Shown here: positions 1-5,947 of the stretch, in pieces
Layout of the letters: each line of letters begins with the position of its first letter
Position numbering within the stretch: position 1 is the stretch's first letter
Translations under genes and position numbers: made by a program
Notes under the pieces: generated by a model
Database searches by the model: none
Told to the model about the DNA's origin: nothing
What the model saw: the letters and a program-made list of their open reading frames with translations, nothing else
Source: Bacillota bacterium
GTDB lineage: Bacteria > Bacillota > Limnochordia > Limnochordales > ZCTH02-B6
Direction: 5' to 3'
NCBI GenBank assembly: GCA_017578085.1
Contig: PKQR01000090.1
Span: 1-9,313 of the forward strand
Length of the DNA stretch: 9,313 nucleotides

Positions 1-647
1 ACGTGGAGCAGGCGGTGGCCGCGCTGGCCGGCTACGACTTTGTGGAAACCGTCACCCTCAAACAGATGGAGCTGGGCCAAGGGACGGCCACGGTGGAGGT
101 GGGTACCCGCCGCGGGCTGTTCTACAAGGTGCTGGCGGAGATGACCGGTTTCCAGGTGTCCGGCGACCACCACCTGGTCCGGCTCATGCAGGACCTGGCC
201 GTGGCCAAGCGGGAATACGACAAGGTGGCGGCGGCCCTGGCCGACGTGCGCACGACGGGCTACGGGATCGTGACGCCGTCTTTGGAGGACATCGCCTTCG
301 ACGAGCCCGAGATTATCCGGCAGGGCGGCCGCTTCGGCGTGAAGCTGCGGGCCGGCGCGCCGTCCATCCACATGGTGCGGGCGGACATCTACACCGAGGT
401 CACCCCCTTCGTCGGCACCGAGAAGCAGGGCGAGGAGTTCGCCCGCTACCTGACCGAGGAGTTCGAAAAGGATCCCGGGCGCGTCTGGAACTCGGACTTC
501 CTCGGCAAGTCCCTGCAGGACCTGGTGCGGGAAGGCATCCAGAGCAAGCTGCACCGCATGCCCGAACACGCCCAAAAGAAGCTCCAGGAGACGCTGACCA
601 AGATCATCAACGAAGGCAGCGGGGGGCTTATCTGCTTCATCTTGTAG
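1..647 (+). CDS. spoIVA: Stage IV sporulation protein A (3' part)
   Basis: SpoIVA is an ATPase that polymerises on the mother-cell face of the outer forespore membrane and forms the basement layer on which the spore coat is built. Only the last ~214 residues are visible. The frame is open at the left edge, so the true start and the N-terminal Walker-type ATPase domain lie outside the window. I recognise the family from its middle and C-terminal region (for example GYGIVTPSLEDIAFDEPEI at about residues 86-104 of the visible part and the GVKLRAGAPSIHMVRADI stretch after it) and from the hydrophobic tail GGLICFIL, which resembles the conserved SpoIVA C-terminus needed for localisation. The TAG stop is at 645-647. 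Its position just before an HU gene matches the order in Bacillus. Expected control is by mother-cell sigma-E, but that promoter would be outside the window. Confidence 0.95.
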   Translation, partial: VEQAVAALAGYDFVETVTLKQMELGQGTATVEVGTRRGLFYKVLAEMTGFQVSGDHHLVRLMQDLAVAKREYDKVAAALADVRTTGYGIVTPSLEDIAFDEPEIIRQGGRFGVKLRAGAPSIHMVRADIYTEVTPFVGTEKQGEEFARYLTEEFEKDPGRVWNSDFLGKSLQDLVREGIQSKLHRMPEHAQKKLQETLTKIINEGSGGLICFIL

Positions 648-747
648 AGCACCTGTTTCGGCTTGCAGGGCGCGCGGCGTTCTCAAAACCCGCATCAAAA
701 GCAGGAAAACCGGGGGTTAGTGCGCAAACGCCGGCAGGAACGGGCCT

Positions 748-792
748 CGCCGGGGCGAAAGTAGCCCTGTCGGGCCCCCGGCGTTTCTTTTG
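748..792 (+). terminator. Intrinsic terminator after spoIVA
   Basis: An 8-bp outer stem CGCCGGGG (748-755) / CCCCGGCG (776-783) encloses a second small hairpin GCCC (764-767) / GGGC (772-775), and a T-rich run TTTCTTTTG follows at 784-792. This is a strong factor-independent terminator for spoIVA. It lies about 100 bases after the stop and about 80 before the HU gene, so it could also act as a leader structure for an HU transcript if one starts further upstream. Confidence 0.75.
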
Positions 793-860
793 TGCTCATG
801 GACTGCACAGGAATTGGACAACCTACGGTTCCAGATAGCGGCAAACCGGGGAGCCGGGAA

Positions 861-866
861 GGGAGG
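861..866 (+). promoter_or_regulatory. Ribosome binding site that fixes the HU start
   Basis: GGGAGG lies 8 bases before the TTG at 875. A GTG three codons further upstream (866-868) overlaps this Shine-Dalgarno sequence and cannot be the start that it serves. Confidence 0.75.
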
Positions 867-874
867 TGACGGGC

Positions 875-1150
875 TTGACCAAAACGGAACTGATCGATCG
901 GGTGGCCGCCAAGAGCGGCTTGACCAAGAAGGACGCCGGCAAGGCGGTGGACGCGCTGTTCGAAGCGGTCACCGAGGCGCTGGCCGGCGGCGAGCGGGTT
1001 CAGATCGTCGGTTTCGGCACCTTTGAAGTGCGGGAGCGGGCGGCCCGGCGGGGGCGCAATCCTCAGACGGGTGCCGACATCCAGATCGCGGCCCGCAAGA
1101 TTCCTGCGTTCAAGGCTGGGAAGGCTCTGAAGGATTCGGTGGCCAAGTAG
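875..1150 (+). CDS. hup: HU-type DNA-binding protein
   Basis: This is a small histone-like nucleoid protein. HU dimers bend and compact DNA and help replication, repair and transcription. The product is 91 residues, the normal HU length. It shows the N-terminal helical dimerisation part (MTKTELIDRVAAKSGLTKKD), the HU/IHF signature GFGTFEVRERAARRGRNPQTG split over residues 46-66, and the proline of the RNPQTG beta-arm tip (Pro63), which intercalates in DNA in this family. I chose the TTG at 875 because GGGAGG stands 8 bases before it and because it gives the standard N-terminus. The upstream GTG at 866 would add three residues and lacks a site of its own. The gene is flanked by terminators on both sides, so it appears monocistronic. 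I could not recognise a convincing promoter in 793-860. The spoIVA-hup order agrees with Bacillus (hbs). Confidence 0.95.
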   Translation: MTKTELIDRVAAKSGLTKKDAGKAVDALFEAVTEALAGGERVQIVGFGTFEVRERAARRGRNPQTGADIQIAARKIPAFKAGKALKDSVAK

Positions 1151-1177
1151 GCCGCCTGGTCTTGGCCATCTCCTGGC

Positions 1178-1234
1178 GCGACACCGGCAGCCGTTCCGCC
1201 TGCGTGTGGCAAGGGGCCGGTGTCGCTCTTTATT
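1178..1234 (+). terminator. Intrinsic terminator of hup
   Basis: A perfect 11-bp stem GCGACACCGGC (1178-1188) / GCCGGTGTCGC (1216-1226) with a 27-base loop is followed by TCTTTATT (1227-1234). It stands 28 bases after the hup stop. Its T-run overlaps the -35 region of the next promoter. Confidence 0.85.
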
Positions 1235-1257
1235 CACCTTCGGGAACATGTTATAAT
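1229..1257 (+). promoter_or_regulatory. Promoter of the hom-thrC-thrB-lysC operon (extended -10)
   Basis: A perfect -10 hexamer TATAAT (1252-1257) is preceded by TG at 1249-1250, giving an extended -10 box. The -35 position at 17-bp spacing (1229-1234, TTTATT) is weak, which is common for extended -10 promoters. Predicted transcription start is near 1264, so the leader before the hom start codon is only about 30 bases, too short for a T-box or lysine riboswitch. Confidence 0.75.
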
Positions 1258-1278
1258 CCTGAAAGTTACACGCCCCCC

Positions 1279-1284
1279 GGGAGG
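1279..1284 (+). promoter_or_regulatory. Ribosome binding site of hom
   Basis: GGGAGG stands 8 bases before the GTG at 1293 and fixes this non-ATG start. The spacing is the same as at hup and at the internal lysC start. Confidence 0.8.
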
Positions 1285-1292
1285 AAGCACCT

Positions 1293-2582
1293 GTGGAAAA
1301 GCCAGTGCAGGTCGGCCTGCTGGGATGCGGCACCGTGGGCAGCGGCGTGCTTTCGATCTTGCAGGCCAACGGCGAGCGCATCGCGGCGCGTGCCGGTGCT
1401 CCCATTGAGGTGCGGCGCGTCGCGGTGCGGGATCCCAAGAAGAGCAGGACGGTGTCCCTCGACCCCGCGCTGCTCACCACCGACCCATGGGAGATCGTCA
1501 ATGACCCGGGCATCGACATCGTCGTCGAGGTCATCGGTGGTGTCGATCCGGCCCGCGATCTCATCGCGGCCGCGCTGGACAAAGGCAAGCCGGTCGTGAC
1601 GGCCAACAAGGAAGTGCTGGCCAAGCACGGGCCGGAGCTTCTTTCCTTGGCCGCGCGCCGCGGGGTCGACCTGTTTTTTGAGGGGAGCGTGGCCGGTGGG
1701 ATCCCCATCATCAAGCCGCTGCGGGAGAGCCTCGCCGCCAACCGGGTGCAGGCCATCGTCGGCATCATCAACGGTACCACCAACTACATGCTGACCCGCA
1801 TGAGCCGTGAGGGCATACCCTTTGCCGAGGTGCTGCGGGAAGCCCAGGCCCTGGGGTATGCGGAAGCCGACCCGGCGTCGGACGTGGAAGGGTACGACGC
1901 GGCCTTCAAGATCGCTATCTTGGCCTCGCTGGCCTTCGAAACCCCGGTGCGGGTGGAGGACGTCTACTGCGAGGGGATCACCCGCATTACCCCGGAGGAC
2001 ATCCGCTACGGCCGGGAGCTGGGCTACGAGATCAAGCTGTTGGCCATCGCCAGGGAGCATGAGGGGCAGCTGGAAGTGCGGGTGCACCCCGCCTTCATCC
2101 CGGCGGCGCATCCGCTGGCGGCGGTGAACGACGTCTTCAACGCCATATTTGTGCGGGGCGACGCTGTGGGCGAGCTCATGTTTTACGGCCGCGGCGCCGG
2201 CAGCTTGCCGACGGGCAGTGCTGTGGTGGCGGACCTGGTGGACGCGGTGCGCCGGCTGCGTTACGGCGGCAACGGGCGGCAGCAGCCCCCGGCGGCACGG
2301 ATGGCCATCAGGCCCATCGAGGAGACGGTTTCCCGGTACTACGTTTCGCTAAAGGTCGTCGATCGCCCAGGGGTATTGGCCAAGATCGCCGCGGCCTTTG
2401 GGGAAAACGACGTCAGCATCGACTCGGTTATCCAGAAGGGCCGGCTGGAAGACCCGGTCGACTTGGTGTTTGTCACCCATGAAGTGCGGGAGGCCAACAT
2501 CCGCCGGGCGTTGGCGCAGATCAGCCGGCTTCCCGTGGTGCGCCAGGTGAGCAACGTGATCCGGGTGGAGGCGGAAGTATGA
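1293..2582 (+). CDS. hom: Homoserine dehydrogenase
   Basis: Reduces aspartate-4-semialdehyde to homoserine with NAD(P)H, the branch point towards threonine and methionine; cytosolic. The 429-residue product has the usual length of the monofunctional, ACT-containing type (Bacillus-like). Visible are the Rossmann nucleotide-binding motif GLLGCGTVGSGV (residues 8-19), the substrate domain with EGSVAGGIPII (130-140), NGTTNYML (160-167) and EADPASDVEGYDAAFKIAIL (191-210) carrying the conserved lysine Lys206, and a C-terminal ACT domain starting about residue 349 (YYVSLKVVDRPGVLAKIAAAF). The ACT domain implies allosteric feedback, most likely by threonine. The GTG start at 1293 is set by GGGAGG 8 bases upstream. 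This is the first gene of the operon, behind an extended -10 promoter, and its TGA overlaps the thrC ATG by 4 bases (ATGA), so the two are probably translationally coupled. Confidence 0.97.
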   Translation: MEKPVQVGLLGCGTVGSGVLSILQANGERIAARAGAPIEVRRVAVRDPKKSRTVSLDPALLTTDPWEIVNDPGIDIVVEVIGGVDPARDLIAAALDKGKPVVTANKEVLAKHGPELLSLAARRGVDLFFEGSVAGGIPIIKPLRESLAANRVQAIVGIINGTTNYMLTRMSREGIPFAEVLREAQALGYAEADPASDVEGYDAAFKIAILASLAFETPVRVEDVYCEGITRITPEDIRYGRELGYEIKLLAIAREHEGQLEVRVHPAFIPAAHPLAAVNDVFNAIFVRGDAVGELMFYGRGAGSLPTGSAVVADLVDAVRRLRYGGNGRQQPPAARMAIRPIEETVSRYYVSLKVVDRPGVLAKIAAAFGENDVSIDSVIQKGRLEDPVDLVFVTHEVREANIRRALAQISRLPVVRQVSNVIRVEAEV

Positions 2583-3634
2583 GCGGTCCCGGCATCATCG
2601 CCCGCTACCGGCCTTATCTTACGCTGCCCAAGGAAGGTCCCATCATCACCCTCTTGGAGGGAGACACGCCGCTGATCCCGGCGCCGCGGCTGGCCCGGGA
2701 GATGGGCCTGCCGGCGGAGCTCTTCATAAAGTATGAGGGCGCCAACCCAACCGGATCGTTTAAGGACCGGGGAATGACGATGGCGGTCACCGATGCGGTG
2801 ATGCGGGGAGCGCGGGCGGTCATCTGCGCCTCCACAGGCAACACGTCGGCGTCGGCCGCCGCTTACGCCGCCCGGGCCGGCCTGCCTTGCTACGTGCTCA
2901 TACCCAAGGGCAACGTGGCCAAGGGAAAGCTGGCCCAGACGATGATGCACGGGGCTCGGGTCATCGAGATCGAGGGCAACTTTGACGAGGCGCTCAAGCT
3001 CGTCCGGGAGCTGGCCGAAGCCCACCAACTGGCCATCGTCAACTCCGTCAACCCGGTGCGCCTGCAAGGGCAGAAGACGGCCGCCTTCGAGATCTGCGAC
3101 GCGCTGGGCGAGGCGCCGGACTTCCTGGCGCTGCCGGTGGGCAACGCCGGCAATATTACGGCCTATTGGATGGGGTTCAAGGAATATTTCCAGCTCGGCA
3201 AAATCCGCCGGCTGCCGCGGATGCTCGGTTTCCAGGCGGCGGGCGCCGCGCCTATCGTGGAGGGGCGGCCCATCGCCCAGCCCGAGACCATCGCCACGGC
3301 CATCCGCATCGGCAACCCGGCCAGCTGGCAACACGCCGTCGCAGCCCGGGACGAGTCGGGCGGACTGATCGCAAAGGTGACCGATGACGAGATCTTGGAA
3401 GCGTACCGGCTCGTCGCCCGGTTGGAAGGCATCTTTTGTGAGCCGGCCTCGGCCGCGTCGCTGGCCGGGGTGGCCCAGTTGGCCCGGCAGGGCTTCTTCC
3501 AACCTGGGCAGCGGGTCGTGTGCGTGCTCACCGGCCACGGGCTCAAAGACCCCGACCGGGCGGCCGCCGAAGGCGCCGGGACCATGGTGCTGCCCGCCAG
3601 GGCCGAGGCGCTGGCCGAGGTGTTGGCGCCATGA
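2579..3634 (+). CDS. thrC: Threonine synthase
   Basis: A pyridoxal-phosphate enzyme that converts O-phosphohomoserine to threonine and phosphate, the last step of threonine synthesis. The product has 351 residues, typical of the short Bacillus-type form rather than the longer E. coli/yeast type. The PLP-binding lysine is Lys62 in NPTGSFKDRGM (56-66). STGNTSAS (85-92) is the substrate/cofactor loop, and GNAGN (188-192) is the glycine-rich loop that holds the PLP phosphate. QGQKTAAFEI (163-172) and the C-terminal LTGHGLKD are also typical. The start ATG at 2579 overlaps the hom stop and the TGA at 3632-3634 overlaps the thrB start, both as ATGA. The gene therefore depends on the hom promoter and probably on coupling for translation. 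A related fold-type II enzyme such as threonine dehydratase is unlikely given the GDTPLIPAPRL start and the operon. Confidence 0.97.
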   Translation: MSGPGIIARYRPYLTLPKEGPIITLLEGDTPLIPAPRLAREMGLPAELFIKYEGANPTGSFKDRGMTMAVTDAVMRGARAVICASTGNTSASAAAYAARAGLPCYVLIPKGNVAKGKLAQTMMHGARVIEIEGNFDEALKLVRELAEAHQLAIVNSVNPVRLQGQKTAAFEICDALGEAPDFLALPVGNAGNITAYWMGFKEYFQLGKIRRLPRMLGFQAAGAAPIVEGRPIAQPETIATAIRIGNPASWQHAVAARDESGGLIAKVTDDEILEAYRLVARLEGIFCEPASAASLAGVAQLARQGFFQPGQRVVCVLTGHGLKDPDRAAAEGAGTMVLPARAEALAEVLAP

Positions 3635-4638
3635 GGGAAGGCGAACGAGCCGGGTCAGCGGCCGTCGGTATCGGGCCGAGAAGCCGCGTCCGGGTCCGCG
3701 TCCCGGCCACGTCGGCCAACCTGGGGCCGGGCTTCGACACGCTGGGCATGGCCTTGTCCCTCTTCAATTACTTCGACGTCGAGCTGGCCGCCGAAGGCTG
3801 CTGGGTCGAAGCCACAGGGGAGGCCGCCGAGCGAGTTCCGTTGAACGCCGACAACCTGGTCATCCGGGCGGCGCAGGCCGTGTGGAAGCGGGCCGGCATG
3901 CCGCCCACGGGCTGGCGGGTGCGGGTGGAGGCGCAGATCCCGTTTGGCCGAGGACTGGGCAGCTCGGCGTCGGCCATCGTCGGCGGCGCGGTGGCGGCCA
4001 ACGTGCTCGCAGGCGAGCCGTTGGGCGCCGGCGAGCTGCTGCGCATCGCGGCGGAGCTCGAGGGGCATGCGGACAACGTCACCCCGGCTCTGTTCGGCGG
4101 GTTCACGGTGGTGGCGCAAGGGTGCCCGGGCGAGCATGCCGGCGACATCCGCTGGGTGCGTCTTGCGGCCCGGGGGCTGGTGGCGGTGGTGGCCGTCCCG
4201 GAGCTGCAGCTGCCGACGCAGCAGTCCCGGCGCATCCTGCCGCGGCAGGTGAGCCTCCAGGACGCGGTGTTTAATATGAGCCGCGCCTGTCTCCTGGTGG
4301 CGGCGTTGGCCACAGGCGACACCCGCGCCCTGGCGGCCGCCATGGAGGACCGGCTGCACCAGCCTTACCGGGCGGCTTTGGTGCCGGGATTCACGCAGGT
4401 CGTTCAGGCCGCGAGGGACGCTGGCGCCGTGGGCGCCGTGCTGAGCGGCGCGGGTCCAGCGGTGCTCGCCCTGGCCGCCGAAGGCGGTCCCATAGAGGCC
4501 ATCGGGGACGCAATGGCAGAGGCGTTTCAGGCCGCTGGGGTGCCCGCCCGCTGGCTGGCATTGGACCTGGATGATGGAGGAGCCCAGGTCGAAACACCCG
4601 ACGGCTTTAGAGCAGTGGGGGGAAGTCGCTGCATATGA
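3631..4638 (+). CDS. thrB: Homoserine kinase (GHMP family)
   Basis: Phosphorylates homoserine with ATP to O-phosphohomoserine, the substrate of the threonine synthase encoded just upstream. The 335-residue product shows all three GHMP-kinase motifs: VPATSANLGPGFDTLGMAL (residues 24-42), the phosphate-binding loop PFGRGLGSSASA (104-115) and the C-terminal LSGAGPAVLAL (271-281). EGHADNVTPALFGG (144-157), the conserved region after motif 2, is also present. The ATG at 3631 overlaps the thrC stop (ATGA). No other ATG, GTG or TTG lies in frame before motif 1, so the roughly 20-residue, Gly/Arg-rich N-terminal extension ahead of the usual start of the fold appears to be real. A GAGG-like site stands about 8-10 bases upstream. 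The TGA at 4636-4638 overlaps the lysC ATG. Confidence 0.97.
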   Translation: MREGERAGSAAVGIGPRSRVRVRVPATSANLGPGFDTLGMALSLFNYFDVELAAEGCWVEATGEAAERVPLNADNLVIRAAQAVWKRAGMPPTGWRVRVEAQIPFGRGLGSSASAIVGGAVAANVLAGEPLGAGELLRIAAELEGHADNVTPALFGGFTVVAQGCPGEHAGDIRWVRLAARGLVAVVAVPELQLPTQQSRRILPRQVSLQDAVFNMSRACLLVAALATGDTRALAAAMEDRLHQPYRAALVPGFTQVVQAARDAGAVGAVLSGAGPAVLALAAEGGPIEAIGDAMAEAFQAAGVPARWLALDLDDGGAQVETPDGFRAVGGSRCI

Positions 4639-5888
4639 GGATCGTCGTGCAGAAATACGGCGGGTCGTCGGTGGCCACGCCGGAACGCATCAAGGCCGTC
4701 GCCCGCAGGGTCGTCGAAACGCGGCGCGCGGGCAACGCGGTCGTCGTCGTCGTGTCGGCCATGGGCGACACCACGGACCAGCTGATTGCCCTCGCCCGGC
4801 AGATCAGCGCCTCGCCGCCGAAGCGGGAGATGGATATGCTGCTCGCGACCGGCGAGCAGGTCTCCATCGCGCTCTTGGCCATGGCCATCCACGACTTGGG
4901 CGAGCCGGTCATCTCCCTGACGGGGCCGCAGGGCGGCATCATCACCGACAGCGCCCACACCAAGGCCAGAATCCTCGAGGTGGAGCCGGCGCGCGTGCGG
5001 GCCGAGCTCAACCAGGGGCGCATCGTCATCGTCGCCGGTTTCCAGGGGCTAAGCCGCGACAGTGCCGACATCACGACCCTGGGTCGAGGCGGGTCGGACA
5101 CGACCGCGGTCGCTTTGGCGGCGGCCCTGCGCGCAGACGTCTGCGAGATCTACACCGACGTCCCGGGCGTCTTTACCGCAGACCCGCGGGTGGTACCCAA
5201 CGCGCGGAAACTCGCGGACATCTCCTACGGCGAGATGCTGGAAATGGCGAGCCTCGGCGCAGTGGTGCTGCAGCCTAGAAGCGTCGAGTACGCCGCGCAG
5301 CACGGGGTCACCATCCATGTGCGCTCCAGCTTCAGCAACGAAGAGGGCACGTACGTAAGGGAGGAGAAACTGGTGGAACGGGATATGGTGGTGGTCGGCG
5401 TCGCCCACGACACCAACGTGGCCAAGGTGGTGTTGGTGGACGTGCCGGACCGTCCCGGCGTGGCGCACCGCCTCTTCTCGGCCCTGGCGGCGGAGAACAT
5501 CAATGTGGACATGATCGTGCAGAGCACGAAGCAGGAGAAGACCACCGACCTCTTGTTCACCGTCACCCGGGATGATCTGCCCAGAACGCTGGAGATTGCC
5601 GAATCGATCGCCAAAGAACTGGGGGCCAAGGGCGTGCTGCACGCGACGGGCCTCGGCAAGGTTTCCATCGTCGGGGCCGGCATGGTCAGCAACCCGGGCG
5701 TCGCCGCCCGCATGTTCGGGGCCCTGGCGGCCAACAACATCAACATCCAGGTGATCAGCACGTCGGAGATCAAGGTCTCCTGCTTGATTGACCTGGAGCA
5801 GGTGCCTACGGCCGTACGGGCGATCCACGACGCCTTCGGCCTGTCGAGCCAGACTGAGGGCGCTCCGTCCACCTCGGTCGCCCGCTAA
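4635..5888 (+). CDS. lysC: Aspartokinase (alpha subunit)
   Basis: Phosphorylates aspartate, the committed step for lysine, methionine, threonine and diaminopimelate. The 417-residue product has the class alpha2-beta2 arrangement: an amino-acid kinase domain (about 1-245) followed by two ACT regulatory domains (about 263-330 and 342-405). Motifs are KYGGSSV (7-13), ATGEQVSIALL (71-81), AGFQG (134-138), TTLGRGGSDTTAVALA (147-162) and YTDVPGVFTADPR (173-185). The ATG at 4635 overlaps the thrB stop, and GGGGGAAG about 10 bases upstream is a plausible ribosome binding site. ACT sequences such as VDVPDRPGVAHRLFSALA (268-285) and GAGMVSNPGVAARMFGALA (347-365) resemble those of feedback-inhibited (lysine/threonine) enzymes, but the effector cannot be read from sequence. 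Placement at the end of a threonine operon puts the first and last steps of the pathway on one transcript. The stop is TAA. Confidence 0.97.
   Translation: MRIVVQKYGGSSVATPERIKAVARRVVETRRAGNAVVVVVSAMGDTTDQLIALARQISASPPKREMDMLLATGEQVSIALLAMAIHDLGEPVISLTGPQGGIITDSAHTKARILEVEPARVRAELNQGRIVIVAGFQGLSRDSADITTLGRGGSDTTAVALAAALRADVCEIYTDVPGVFTADPRVVPNARKLADISYGEMLEMASLGAVVLQPRSVEYAAQHGVTIHVRSSFSNEEGTYVREEKLVERDMVVVGVAHDTNVAKVVLVDVPDRPGVAHRLFSALAAENINVDMIVQSTKQEKTTDLLFTVTRDDLPRTLEIAESIAKELGAKGVLHATGLGKVSIVGAGMVSNPGVAARMFGALAANNINIQVISTSEIKVSCLIDLEQVPTAVRAIHDAFGLSSQTEGAPSTSVAR
5359..5364 (+). promoter_or_regulatory. Internal ribosome binding site within lysC
   Basis: GGGAGG inside the lysC coding region, exactly 8 bases before an in-frame GTG (5373). 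It is the same hexamer and spacing as at the hup and hom starts, and it falls in the linker between kinase and ACT domains. Confidence 0.75.
5373..5888 (+). CDS. lysC: Aspartokinase beta subunit (internal in-frame start)
   Basis: Predicted second product of lysC: the 171-residue C-terminal part, starting at GTG codon 247 and holding both ACT domains. In B. subtilis aspartokinase II and Corynebacterium glutamicum LysC, an in-frame internal start makes such a beta subunit (about 160-172 residues), which assembles with the full-length alpha chain into the feedback-regulated enzyme. Here the start lies at the expected place just after the kinase domain, begins VERDMVVVGVAHDTNVAKV and is served by an ideal site at 5359-5364. 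The sequence directly shows the site, spacing and domain boundary; translation from it is an inference from the family. Confidence 0.75.
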   Translation: MERDMVVVGVAHDTNVAKVVLVDVPDRPGVAHRLFSALAAENINVDMIVQSTKQEKTTDLLFTVTRDDLPRTLEIAESIAKELGAKGVLHATGLGKVSIVGAGMVSNPGVAARMFGALAANNINIQVISTSEIKVSCLIDLEQVPTAVRAIHDAFGLSSQTEGAPSTSVAR

Positions 5889-5912
5889 ACCTCTCCGGGC
5901 AAGAGAACTGAC

Positions 5913-5947
5913 ACGGTGCGGCTGCCCTAGAAAGGCAGCCGCACCGT
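5913..5947. terminator. Shared hairpin between convergent lysC and fhs
   Basis: A perfect 14-bp inverted repeat (5913-5926 / 5934-5947, core GGTGCGGCTGCC / GGCAGCCGCACC) with a 7-base loop. It stands 24 bases after the lysC stop. The fhs stop (TAG, read from 5929 to 5927) lies in the loop and the last fhs codons form one arm. Neither side has a good T-run, so it is either a weak bidirectional terminator or an RNA 3'-end stabiliser. Confidence 0.65.

Noticed and set aside
1230..1292. T-box or lysine riboswitch ahead of the amino-acid operon.
   Set aside because: The promoter is only about 36 bases before the start codon, so the leader is too short, and no T-box sequence is present.
695..1783. 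A 362-codon open frame on the minus strand across hup and hom.
   Set aside because: It is antisense to two clear genes and two regulatory regions, and its low-complexity Arg/Ser/Pro composition is a GC-rich codon shadow. The same holds for other long antisense frames, such as 2339-3538.
3520..3630. An in-frame upstream extension of homoserine kinase by 37 residues.
   Set aside because: It lies wholly within thrC, is Arg/Gly-rich shadow translation and lacks a ribosome binding site. The ATG at 3631 in the ATGA overlap is the natural start.
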